Positions 39,228 to 46,413 of a DNA stretch of 64,000 nt are shown here, one piece after another; position 1 is the stretch's first letter; each line of letters opens with the position of its first letter. The position numbers and the translations under genes were made by a program. Source of the stretch: Microlunatus lacustris (GTDB lineage Bacteria > Actinomycetota > Actinomycetes > Propionibacteriales > Propionibacteriaceae); the NCBI GenBank assembly GCA_039527025.1, contig BAAAJN010000013.1, forward strand, positions 1 to 64,000, read 5' to 3'. The notes beneath the pieces are model-generated. The model searched no databases, had not been told where the DNA came from, and was given only the letters and a program-made list of their open reading frames with translations.

Positions 39228-40441
39228 CGGGTGACCTCCGTCGCGTCGGCCGACTCCACCACGGGGTGCAGCCGGAGCAGGGGCTGGCCGGGGGAGACGG
39301 GGTCGCCGTCCTCCACCAGCCACTCGACGACGATGCCGCCGTGGGGTGCGTTGACCGCGATGTCGTCGCGCCGGTTCTTGACCACGCCGACGGTGCTGTC
39401 CAGGGGCAGCACCGTGTCGGCCTCGACGTCCTCGGTCCGGGTGAACTGGCCCTTGCCCGGGGAGACGACGAGGCGCCACGTCGGGTTGCCCGCGATCGGT
39501 GACGATGCCGCCGTCCCGCCGTGCCGACGGACGAACTCCATCGCCTCCTCGAGCTGGTCGGGAGTGTTGAGCGCGAAGAGCTCGACGCCCTTGAGGTTGC
39601 GCTTGGCGATCCCGGTCAAGGTGCCGGCCGGCGGCATCTCCAGCATCCCGGTGACGCCGAGGTCGGCCATCGCCGCCATGCAGAGGTCCCAGCGGACCGG
39701 CGCGGCGACCTGCCCGACGAGGCGTCGCAGCACCTGCTGGCCGTCGTGCACGACCTGGCCGTCGGCGTTGGAGAGCAGCCGGGCCCGCGGGTCGTGGGTG
39801 GAGATGGCGCGGGCCAGCGTGCCGAGCCGGGCAACGGCCGGCTGCATGTGCACGGTGTGGAAGGCGCCGGCGACGCTCAGCGGGATCAGCCGAGCGCGCT
39901 TGGGCGGGGCGGCCGCGAGGGCGGCCAGCTGCTCCACGGTGCCGGCGGCCACCACCTGGCCGAGACCGTTGGCGTTCGCGGCCGTCAGCCCCTGGGCCTC
40001 CAGGGCCGCGAGGACCTCCTCGGGGTCGCCGCCGATGACCGCGGTCATCGAGGTCGGGGTGGCGGCGCTGGCCTCGGCCATCGCCCGGCCGCGCTCGCGC
40101 ACGAAGACCATCGCCTGCTCAGCCGACAGCACGCCCACGCCGGCGGCGGCGGTGATCTCGCCGACCGAGTGACCGGCCGCGACCCCGACGAACGGGAAGG
40201 CGTCGGCCGGGTGCGGGAACAGCTCCAGGGCCGCGATCAGGCCGGCGGCGACCAGCAGCGGCTGCGCCACCGCGGTGTCGCGGATCGTCTCGGCGTCGGC
40301 CCGGGTCCCGTAGTGGGCCAGGTCGAGTCCGGAGACGGCCGACATCCAGCCCAGCCGGTCGGCGAAGGTCGGTTCGGAGACCCAGGGCTGCAGGAAGCCT
40401 GGCTGTTGGGAGCCCTGTCCGGGCGCGACGATCGCGAGCAC
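39224..40441 (-). CDS. fabD: malonyl-CoA:ACP transacylase FabD with C-terminal biotinyl/lipoyl-like domain
   Basis: This 405-aa protein begins with a complete malonyl transferase ('IVAPGQGSQQPGF', Ser in 'VAAGHSVGEITAA', 'GRAMAEAS', His in 'VAGAFHTVHM'), about residues 1-305, which loads malonyl onto AcpP. The remaining residues form a biotinyl/lipoyl-like beta-barrel: 'VGVVKNRRDDIAVNAPHGGIVVEWLVEDGDPVSPGQPLLRLHP'. At the hairpin where biotin carriers have Met-Lys-Met it reads Asn-Arg-Arg-Asp, so it is probably not modified. Typical FabD lacks this part. The GTG start at 40441 has GGAAGAG upstream. First gene of the fab operon. Confidence 0.92.
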   Translation of the reverse strand: MLAIVAPGQGSQQPGFLQPWVSEPTFADRLGWMSAVSGLDLAHYGTRADAETIRDTAVAQPLLVAAGLIAALELFPHPADAFPFVGVAAGHSVGEITAAAGVGVLSAEQAMVFVRERGRAMAEASAATPTSMTAVIGGDPEEVLAALEAQGLTAANANGLGQVVAAGTVEQLAALAAAPPKRARLIPLSVAGAFHTVHMQPAVARLGTLARAISTHDPRARLLSNADGQVVHDGQQVLRRLVGQVAAPVRWDLCMAAMADLGVTGMLEMPPAGTLTGIAKRNLKGVELFALNTPDQLEEAMEFVRRHGGTAASSPIAGNPTWRLVVSPGKGQFTRTEDVEADTVLPLDSTVGVVKNRRDDIAVNAPHGGIVVEWLVEDGDPVSPGQPLLRLHPVVESADATEVTR

Positions 40442-40580
40442 GTGGTTACTCTTCCGTGACCTTCGGCCCGGGGCCGTGCAGGGACACGACCAAAGATGCG
40501 GCGCGCCTTTGTGGGGTTCTGACAAGTGTCCCGACGGACCCGTGAGCCGGGTCACGCCGAGCAGGCGGTCGGGCCCCGGG

Positions 40581-40829
40581 TCAGCGGTTGCGCCGCCACA
40601 GGGCGGTGCTCAGCACCGTGGCGAACGTGCACCAGGGGGCGAGAGCGCCGGCGACGACCACCGCCGCCGGTAGCCGGTGCGCGCGGAAGAAGACCCAGCT
40701 CCAGGAGGCGTTGAGCACCAGGTTCACGGCCAGGGCCCCCCGGTGGGCGGCCGCCGCCCGGGGGTCGTCTCGGCGCAGCCGGTCCAGCGCGAGGGAGCCG
40801 GTGACGGTGTCCACGGTCTGTCCTACCAC
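40581..40829 (-). pseudogene. truncated TspO/MBR-family protein
   Basis: The 82-aa frame keeps two conserved pieces of the tryptophan-rich sensory protein: 'ALAVNLVLNASWSWVFFRAHRLPAAVVVAGAL' (helix III-IV region) joined directly to 'PWCTFATVLSTALWRRN' (end of helix V). A normal TspO is about 150-160 aa with five membrane helices; here the N-terminal two helices and roughly 35 residues in the middle are missing. It is most likely non-functional. It lies between the fab operon and the sortase gene. Confidence 0.6.
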
Positions 40830-40849
40830 TGGAGACCCGGGGCCCCGGC

Positions 40850-41527
40850 TCAGGACAGCGGGCGGGCGGTCACCACGACGTTGTCGGAGTAGCCGCGGCC
40901 CCGGTCGAAGCTGCCGCCGCAGGTGATGACCACCAGTGTCGGGTCGCCGTCGCGGCGGAAGACCTGGTCCAGGGGGACCTCGGCCTTGGCGACCTTCTCG
41001 AGCGTGGTGACGGCGTACCGGCGGACCTCGCCCTCGGTGTCGGTCACCCGCAGCTCGTCGCCCTCGTCCAGCTCGCGCAGGTTGGCGAACGGCCCGAGGC
41101 CGTCGCGCACGGTGTCGACGTGCGCCGCCAGGACGGTGGTGCCGGCGCGGTCACCGGGGCGCGCGCTGTAGGCGTACCAGGCGACCTCCTCGACGCTGTC
41201 GGGCAGCTGCATGAAACCGGCGTCGTCGACCCCGTAGGGCTGCACGGGCAGGTCGATGTCGACATCGGCGGCGGAGAAGCCGGCGGGAGCCGGCCCGGGA
41301 GCGGCCGCCGGGCGGAGGGTGGCCCGCACCGTCGGCACCGGGGCGGGCTCGGCGGTGGCCGGCGCCGGTCGGGGCGTGGGGGAGGCGGACGGGGTGCCGG
41401 CCGAGGCCGCCCCCGAGCTGGCCGACGGGACGGACGCCGGGGCGACCGTCCCGCCGGCACAGCCGCCGAGCGGCAGGAGGAGCAGCAGGCCCAGCACCGC
41501 GGTGCGATGACGTGCGTGCTGCCTCAT
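40850..41527 (-). CDS. class F sortase, lipoprotein-type leader
   Basis: This 225-aa transpeptidase is exported through a leader with lipobox 'LLLPLGGCAGG' (Cys at about residue 23) and a Pro/Ala/Ser-rich linker of 60 residues. The sortase barrel carries catalytic His in 'TTVLAAHVDTVRDGLGPF', Cys in 'PTLVVITCGGSFD' and Arg in 'DRGRGYSDNVVV', as in class F enzymes. Sortases cut a C-terminal sorting motif of a surface protein and join it to a nucleophile. The likely partner is the DUF4397 protein encoded 35 bases upstream on the same strand. GGAGG precedes ATG 41527. Confidence 0.87.
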   Translation of the reverse strand: MRQHARHRTAVLGLLLLLPLGGCAGGTVAPASVPSASSGAASAGTPSASPTPRPAPATAEPAPVPTVRATLRPAAAPGPAPAGFSAADVDIDLPVQPYGVDDAGFMQLPDSVEEVAWYAYSARPGDRAGTTVLAAHVDTVRDGLGPFANLRELDEGDELRVTDTEGEVRRYAVTTLEKVAKAEVPLDQVFRRDGDPTLVVITCGGSFDRGRGYSDNVVVTARPLS

Positions 41528-41562
41528 GACCCTCCTGCCGTCCGTGCGGTTGGTGCGGTGGT

Positions 41563-42387
41563 TCAGCGGCTGGCGCGCGCCACGGTGTAGCGGCGGCTGG
41601 CCACACCAGCGGCCACCAGGACGAGCATGCCGCCCGCGACGAGCGGCAGCGTGCTGGTGTCCGCAGCGAGGCCGGCCTGACCGGCGTCCACCCCGCCCGG
41701 CCCGGAGTGCAGGCCGGAGATCGTCTGGACGGCGACGTCGAGGTTGTCGTCCTCGAGGCTGCCCCATGCGTAGACGATCGTGTTGACACCCTCCTTGACC
41801 GCCACGTCGACCGGGCCGATCACCGGGTCGGTCGTGCCGGCCGCGGCCACGGAGGCCTCGATCGTGCCGGCGGCCAGGTTCAGCACCTCCTCGTCGGGGT
41901 TGCTGAGGTCGCTGATGACGGCGTCGCCCCCGGCCAGGATGTCGACCGCCGGAGCGGCCGCGGTGTGCCGGACGGTCAGCCGGCCCTCACCGGCGTCGGT
42001 CTTGGAGACGTCGTTGTCGAACAGGGTGGCGGTCGGGTCGCCGCCCTCCTCCAGGTGGGCCACGGCCGTGTAGTTCCCACCGCCGCTGAGCTCGAGGTCG
42101 ATCGGGCCGATCACGGGCTCGGAGTCGTCGTCGGCGTCGGCGGCGGTGATCGCCACCTCGTAGGTCCCGGCGTCGAGGTCGAGGGGGCCGGCGAGGGTGC
42201 CCGGCTCGAAGTCGTCCAGGGTGAGCTTCCCGTCGACGTACACGTCGACGTTCGTGTCCGGGACGGCGTGCAGGACGGACAGCTTGACGCCGTCCGCGGC
42301 GTGCGCCGGCGTGACGGCCAGAGCCGCAGTGCCCAGCGTGAGCGTGCCTGCGGCAACAAGTGCCAGGGCGCGGGTTCTAGTGCTCAT
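41563..42387 (-). CDS. DUF4397 surface protein, probable sortase substrate
   Basis: This 274-aa protein has a signal peptide (residues 1-30, cut near AHA-AD), two DUF4397 beta-sandwich repeats ('LSVLHAVPDTNVDVYVDGK' and 'LTVRHTAAAPAVDILAGGD', about residues 33-130 and 135-220), a spacer and a C-terminal segment 'TSTLPLVAGGMLVLVAAGVASRRYTVARASR'. That end has the sorting-signal layout: short motif, hydrophobic helix, basic tail. The motif is LPLVAG rather than LPxTG. AAGGAG precedes ATG 42387. Divergent from the ECF sigma factor, which may control it. Confidence 0.82.
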   Translation of the reverse strand: MSTRTRALALVAAGTLTLGTAALAVTPAHAADGVKLSVLHAVPDTNVDVYVDGKLTLDDFEPGTLAGPLDLDAGTYEVAITAADADDDSEPVIGPIDLELSGGGNYTAVAHLEEGGDPTATLFDNDVSKTDAGEGRLTVRHTAAAPAVDILAGGDAVISDLSNPDEEVLNLAAGTIEASVAAAGTTDPVIGPVDVAVKEGVNTIVYAWGSLEDDNLDVAVQTISGLHSGPGGVDAGQAGLAADTSTLPLVAGGMLVLVAAGVASRRYTVARASR

Positions 42388-42476
42388 GGTTTCTCCTTCG
42401 TCGGATGGGACCTTGCCCCTTCTGCGCCCCCCGAGAGCTGCTGGATTCACGCCGGGGAGATCTTTTTTCCCCGCCC

Positions 42477-42509
42477 GGCGACGCATCTGCCGAGGCCCGG
42501 GCGACGCAT
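42477..42509. promoter_or_regulatory. direct repeat GGCGACGCAT, candidate operator/promoter
   Basis: GGCGACGCAT occurs at 42477-42486 and again at 42500-42509, 23 bases apart, about 90-120 bases upstream of the DUF4397 start in the divergent region. On the minus strand the units read ATGCGTCGCC and contain CGTC, which is common in ECF -10 boxes. A binding site for the nearby sigma factor is a possibility. Confidence 0.4.
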
Positions 42510-42565
42510 GAGGGGTGGAGGGCGAACGCACAGTGCGCCCCCGCCCAGCAGCAGGGAGGCCCGCC

Positions 42566-42643
42566 ATGGATCTCGACGGACACGTCCGGGACGTCCGGAC
42601 CGCGCACGGCGTCGACCGCGTGCGGCTCCCGGTCGACCGTTAG
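42566..42643 (+). CDS. 25-codon small ORF upstream of ECF sigma gene
   Basis: An ATG at 42566 follows AGGGAGG by a good distance and opens 25 codons (MDLDGHVRDVRTAHGVDRVR...) that end in TAG. The product is charged (Asp, His, Arg) and has no membrane segment. It could be a leader peptide controlling the sigma gene or a small protein. No homology is known to me. Confidence 0.35.
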   Translation: MDLDGHVRDVRTAHGVDRVRLPVDR

Positions 42644-42811
42644 ACCGGCGGGCCGTCGACCATGGATCCCGTCGGAGCAGACAGTAGGCTGCTGGTCGCG
42701 AGGGCCGGGAGCCTCGTCGGCGCACTGCCGCTGGGACCCGGTCGCCGCGTGCAACCGGGGCGGGCCGAGCCGTCCCGCCCCCGAGCAGCCGGCGGAGAGG
42801 TCGCGCGAGTG

Positions 42812-43393
42812 ATGCTGGAGCCACCGCCTCCCAGTGCCGTCGACCAGCCCGAGTGGGACCAGATGAGCGACGCCGAGCTCGGGCTGGCGTTCGTCCAGGG
42901 CGCCGAGGGCAGCCTGGAGGAGTCGTTCCGCCGGTGGGGCACCTTGGTCAACACGCTGGCCTGGCGGCTCCTCGGCGACCCGGGCGAGGCCGAGGAGGTC
43001 ACCCAGCAGGTGTTCGTCGCCGCCTGGCGGGGGCGCCACACCTTCGCCCCGGAGCGCGGCAGCCTGCCCGCCTGGTTGGTGGGCAGCACGAAGCACCGCG
43101 TGGTCGACAAGCAGCGGGCCCGTGGCCGCGAGATGCGGCTCGTCCGGGCCGCGATGGAGGAAGCCGTCGAGAAGGACAGGGAGGAGGTGCCGGAGATCGA
43201 GACCGACCGCCTGCTGCTCGCCGCCGAGATCGCACGCCTGCCTGATCCCCGGCGCTCGATCCTCCGGCTGGCCTTCTACGACGGCTACACCCATGCGGAG
43301 ATCTCCGAACAGCTCGGCCTCCCGCTGGGTACGGTCAAGAGTCACGCCCGCCGGGCGCTGCTGCACCTCCGTGAACGGTTGACGACTTCATGA
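42812..43393 (+). CDS. ECF RNA polymerase sigma factor
   Basis: This 193-aa sigma factor has region 2 (about residues 25-95: 'NTLAWRLLGDPGEAEEVTQQVFVAAWRGRHTF', 'GSLPAWLVGSTKHRVVDKQR') and region 4 ('LPDPRRSILRLAFYDGYTHAEISEQLGLPLGTVKSHARRALLHLRE'), with no other domain. It directs polymerase to a small regulon. The start at ATG 42812 or the adjacent GTG is uncertain; a later ATG at 42863 is also possible. The ATGA overlap with the next gene, an anti-sigma factor, places it in the SigK/RskA-like pairs. The divergent DUF4397-sortase genes are the likely regulon. Confidence 0.88.
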   Translation: MLEPPPPSAVDQPEWDQMSDAELGLAFVQGAEGSLEESFRRWGTLVNTLAWRLLGDPGEAEEVTQQVFVAAWRGRHTFAPERGSLPAWLVGSTKHRVVDKQRARGREMRLVRAAMEEAVEKDREEVPEIETDRLLLAAEIARLPDPRRSILRLAFYDGYTHAEISEQLGLPLGTVKSHARRALLHLRERLTTS

Positions 43394-44130
43394 GCCACGT
43401 GGACGACGAGCTGGTGGCCGGCTTCGCCCTCGGCGAGCCCGACCGGCTCGATCCCGACGACCAGACCCACCTGCTGACCTGCCCGACCTGTTCCGTGCGG
43501 CTGCGGGAGCTGCAGGAGGTGGTCGGGCTCGGTCGCTCCGGTCGACCGGCCCAGTGGCGTCCGCCCAGCCCGGGGGTGCTCGCCGCGATCCAGGCCGAGC
43601 TGGCGGCCGACGTGACCGCCGGTGCCGCCTCGGAGGAGCCGTCCGAGCCGGTCGTCCCGCCGGCCCCGACGGCGCTGGCCGAGCGCCGCCGGCGGCGGAG
43701 CGCCGGCGGGTGGGGCGCACGCCGGTTCATCGCCGCGGCGGCCGTCCTCGCGGTCGCCGTGGGTGGTGCCGTCTGGTACCGGGCCAGCACCGCGGAGGTG
43801 GTGGTCGCCTCGACCACGCTCGCTCCGCTGCCGGACAAGACCGGAGGCGGGACCGCTCGGCTGACCGAGCGTGACGGCGACCTCCGGCTGACCATCGAGG
43901 TGACGCGGCCGGCCAGCACCGACGCGTTCGAGGAGCTGTGGCTGATCAACACCGATGGCCAGCGGATGATCTCCCTCGGGGTGCTGCCGGCCACGGGCCG
44001 GGCGAGCTACCCGGTGCCGGTCAACGTGCCGGACCTTGACACCTACACCGTCGTCGACATCTCCCTGGAGCCCTTCGACGGCGACGCCGTGCACAGCCAG
44101 AACAGCCTGCTCCGCGGCACTCTCGCCTAG
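43390..44130 (+). CDS. zinc-type anti-sigma factor, RskA-like
   Basis: This 246-aa membrane protein has an N-terminal anti-sigma domain with the zinc motif His27-x3-Cys31-x2-Cys34 ('THLLTCPTC'), a Pro-rich linker, one membrane helix (FIAAAAVLAVAVGGAVWY, about residues 118-135) and an extracytoplasmic RskA C-terminal domain ('AFEELWLINTDGQRMISLGVL'). It would hold the ECF sigma factor at the membrane until a signal triggers its proteolysis. The ATG at 43390 overlaps the sigma stop codon by four bases. Confidence 0.9.
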   Translation: MSHVDDELVAGFALGEPDRLDPDDQTHLLTCPTCSVRLRELQEVVGLGRSGRPAQWRPPSPGVLAAIQAELAADVTAGAASEEPSEPVVPPAPTALAERRRRRSAGGWGARRFIAAAAVLAVAVGGAVWYRASTAEVVVASTTLAPLPDKTGGGTARLTERDGDLRLTIEVTRPASTDAFEELWLINTDGQRMISLGVLPATGRASYPVPVNVPDLDTYTVVDISLEPFDGDAVHSQNSLLRGTLA

Positions 44131-44145
44131 CCCGGGCGGCGGCGG

Positions 44146-45381
44146 TCAGGCCTCGACCGGCTCCCCGGGCCGCGAGCCCGGCAGCAGGCGGCCCAGGGTC
44201 AGGGCCAGCCGCAGCGCGTAGGCGTCGCGTGGGTCGGTGGGGCTGTAGCCGGTGACCTCGTGGATCCGGCGGAGCCGGTAGCGCACCGTGTTGGCGTGCA
44301 CGAAGAGCAGCCGGGCGGCGGCCTCCACGGACAGACCCTGGTCGAGAAAGGTGACGAGGGTCTCGAGCAGCCCACCACCGGCGGCCCGGAGCGGGTCGTA
44401 CAGGTCGCGGGCCAGTGCACGACGGGCGTGGCCGTCACCGGACAGCGCGCGCTCGGGCAGCAGGTCGGAGGAGACCACCGGACGCGGGGCCTCGGGCCAG
44501 CCGGCCGCCGCCCGGAAGGCCGAGAGCGCCTCCCGGGCGCTGGCTGCGGCTTCCATCAGATGGTCGACCGCCGGTCCGACGACCACGGGCCCGGGGCCGA
44601 AGACCTCGCTGAAGCTGGCGGTGACCTCGCTGGCCCGGCCCGGGGTGGCGAGGTCCGCGCCGCCCAGCACCACGACCATCCGATCGCCCTGCACGGCACC
44701 CAGCATGTCGGTGTGCGCGATGGCGGCCGCGTGCCGGATGGCCTCGAGCGCCTGGCCGGTGTCCCGGTCCGGTGCCGGTCCGACGACGACGACGGCGGCC
44801 GCGGTGGAGCGCCAGCCGAGCGTCGACGCGCGGGACAGCACGGTCTCGTCGGTCTCGCCGCGCAGCACGGCGTCGACGGTCAGCGCCTCGAGCCGGGCGT
44901 CCCACGCCCCCCGGAGCTCAGCGGCGCGGGCGTAGATCTCGGCGGCCGAGAAGGCCACCTCCCGGCTGTACTGGACGATCGCGGCGTGCAGGATGGGCCG
45001 GTCGGCCTTGGGCATCACCTCGTCGATCTGGTCCTCCACCACCTCGATGGTGGTCCGGACCAGCTCGACGGTCTGGAAGAGCGAGATCCGGCGGGCCAGC
45101 TCCCGCGGCGCGGAGCCGAACACGTCGGAGGTGACCGGCCCGGTCGGCTCCGGCTCGGCGAACCAGCGGACGAAGCCGTCGATGCCGGCCTGGGCGACGA
45201 GGGTCACCCAGGAGCGGTGCTCGGCGCTCAGCCGGCGGAACCAGGCGTGCCGCTGCTCCATCTCGGCGACGGTGGCCGTGGTCATCGCCCCGGTGACCCC
45301 GGACAGCCGCTTGGCGATCGTGGCCCGGGTCTTGGCCGAGGGGAGCAGCGACTTGTTGATCCCCCGGGTCGTCGCAGCCAT
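44146..45381 (-). CDS. fasR: PucR-family transcription regulator, FasR-like
   Basis: This 411-aa regulator has an N-terminal segment typical of the fatty acid regulator branch ('SAEHRSWVTLVAQAGIDGFVRWF', 'MPKADRPILHAAIVQYSREVAFSAAEIYARAAE'), a GGDEF-like middle (residues about 175-290) and a C-terminal PucR helix-turn-helix ('LLETLVTFLDQGLSVEAAARLLFVHANTVRYRLRRI'). In Streptomyces the related FasR gene lies next to fabD and activates the fab operon. Here it is on the same strand but 3.7 kb upstream of fabD, separated by the sortase and sigma genes. ATG 45381 is leaderless, with TACAGT six bases before it. Role by analogy. Confidence 0.78.
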   Translation of the reverse strand: MAATTRGINKSLLPSAKTRATIAKRLSGVTGAMTTATVAEMEQRHAWFRRLSAEHRSWVTLVAQAGIDGFVRWFAEPEPTGPVTSDVFGSAPRELARRISLFQTVELVRTTIEVVEDQIDEVMPKADRPILHAAIVQYSREVAFSAAEIYARAAELRGAWDARLEALTVDAVLRGETDETVLSRASTLGWRSTAAAVVVVGPAPDRDTGQALEAIRHAAAIAHTDMLGAVQGDRMVVVLGGADLATPGRASEVTASFSEVFGPGPVVVGPAVDHLMEAAASAREALSAFRAAAGWPEAPRPVVSSDLLPERALSGDGHARRALARDLYDPLRAAGGGLLETLVTFLDQGLSVEAAARLLFVHANTVRYRLRRIHEVTGYSPTDPRDAYALRLALTLGRLLPGSRPGEPVEA

Positions 45382-45387
45382 AGGCTG

Positions 45388-45393
45388 ACTGTA
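45388..45393 (-). promoter_or_regulatory. -10 box of leaderless promoter (FasR-like gene)
   Basis: TACAGT on the minus strand ends six bases before ATG 45381. Confidence 0.5.
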
Positions 45394-45435
45394 GTGCTGG
45401 GGTGCTGTCGTCCCGGCCGCCGACGGAGGGAGCGG

Positions 45436-46413
45436 GTGGGCGTGAGCGACCTGGAGACGAGGCCGGCCGAACGTCGGCTGGCCTGTCCAGACACCCGTGG
45501 CCCCGAGGAGCTGCTGCTGAGCGCGCGGCGGGTGCCGCTGGGCAAGACGACCGAGGTCGCGCGGCTGCTGCCCGACCGGCAGGTCCGGATGATCGGCGCC
45601 TGGTGCTTCCTCGACCACTACGGTCCCGAGGACCTCGGCGACTCCCCGGGGATGCGTGTGTGGGCGCACCCGCACACCGGCCTGCAGACGGTCAGCTGGT
45701 TGCTCGAGGGCGAGATCGAGCACCGCGACAGCGTCGGCTCGCACGTCCGCGTCCGGCCGGGCGAGCTGCACGTCATGACGGCCGGTGCAGGCATCGTGCA
45801 CAGCGAGCTCTCCCCGCCCGACCGGCCCCCGACGATGCACGGCCTGCAGCTGTGGGTGGCCCTGCCCGACGCCGCCCGCCACGCCCGGCCGCACTTCGAC
45901 ACGGTGACCGACCTGCCGCGGCTGGCCCGCGCCGGGGTGTCCGGCCAGGTGCTGCTGGGCGAGGTCGACGGCGTCCGCTCAGCCGCCCCCACCTACTCTC
46001 CGCTCTGCGCCGCGGACCTCGTCCTCGAACCCGGCGCCGACGTCGAGATCGTCCTGGACCGGGCCTTCGAGCACGGCGTCGTCGTGGTCCAGGGCGTCGC
46101 CACCGTCGCCGGGACCTCCGCGCAGGTGGACCAGCTGGTCTACCTCGGCACCGGCCGCTCCGTCCTCCGGCTGCGCAGTGCGGACGGCGCCCGAGTGGTG
46201 CTGCTGGGCGGCGAGCCGTTCGGAGAGGAGATCGTGATGTGGTGGAACTTCGTCGGCCGCAGCCACGAGGAGGTCGTCGGCTACCGGGACGCCTGGGCCC
46301 GCCGCGACGTCCGCTTCCCGCCGGTGGTCGAGCCCGGTGAGCGCGTGATGGAGGCCCCGCCGCTGCCCACGGTGCCGCTCAAGGCCCGGCCGAGCCGGCG
46401 GGTGGTCCCGTGA
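45436..46413 (+). CDS. pirin family protein
   Basis: This 325-aa bicupin carries the pirin N-terminal metal motif 'VWAHPHTGLQTVSWLLEGEIEHRDSVGSH', with His-x-His and a later Glu/His, and 'MTAGAGIVHSELSP'. The C-terminal cupin ends with 'FGEEIVMWWNFVGRSHEEV'. Bacterial pirins act as quercetinase-like oxygenases or regulate metabolic enzymes such as pyruvate dehydrogenase E1; aceE is 5 kb downstream, which may be chance. The GTG start at 45436 follows GGAGGGAG closely; GTG 45442 is an alternative. Its end overlaps the next gene as GTGA. Confidence 0.87.
   Translation: MGVSDLETRPAERRLACPDTRGPEELLLSARRVPLGKTTEVARLLPDRQVRMIGAWCFLDHYGPEDLGDSPGMRVWAHPHTGLQTVSWLLEGEIEHRDSVGSHVRVRPGELHVMTAGAGIVHSELSPPDRPPTMHGLQLWVALPDAARHARPHFDTVTDLPRLARAGVSGQVLLGEVDGVRSAAPTYSPLCAADLVLEPGADVEIVLDRAFEHGVVVVQGVATVAGTSAQVDQLVYLGTGRSVLRLRSADGARVVLLGGEPFGEEIVMWWNFVGRSHEEVVGYRDAWARRDVRFPPVVEPGERVMEAPPLPTVPLKARPSRRVVP

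Noticed and set aside
42662..42811. N-terminal extension of the ECF sigma factor to ATG 42662
   Set aside because: The added 50 residues are Arg/Pro/Gly-rich without sigma similarity and lack a ribosome binding site.
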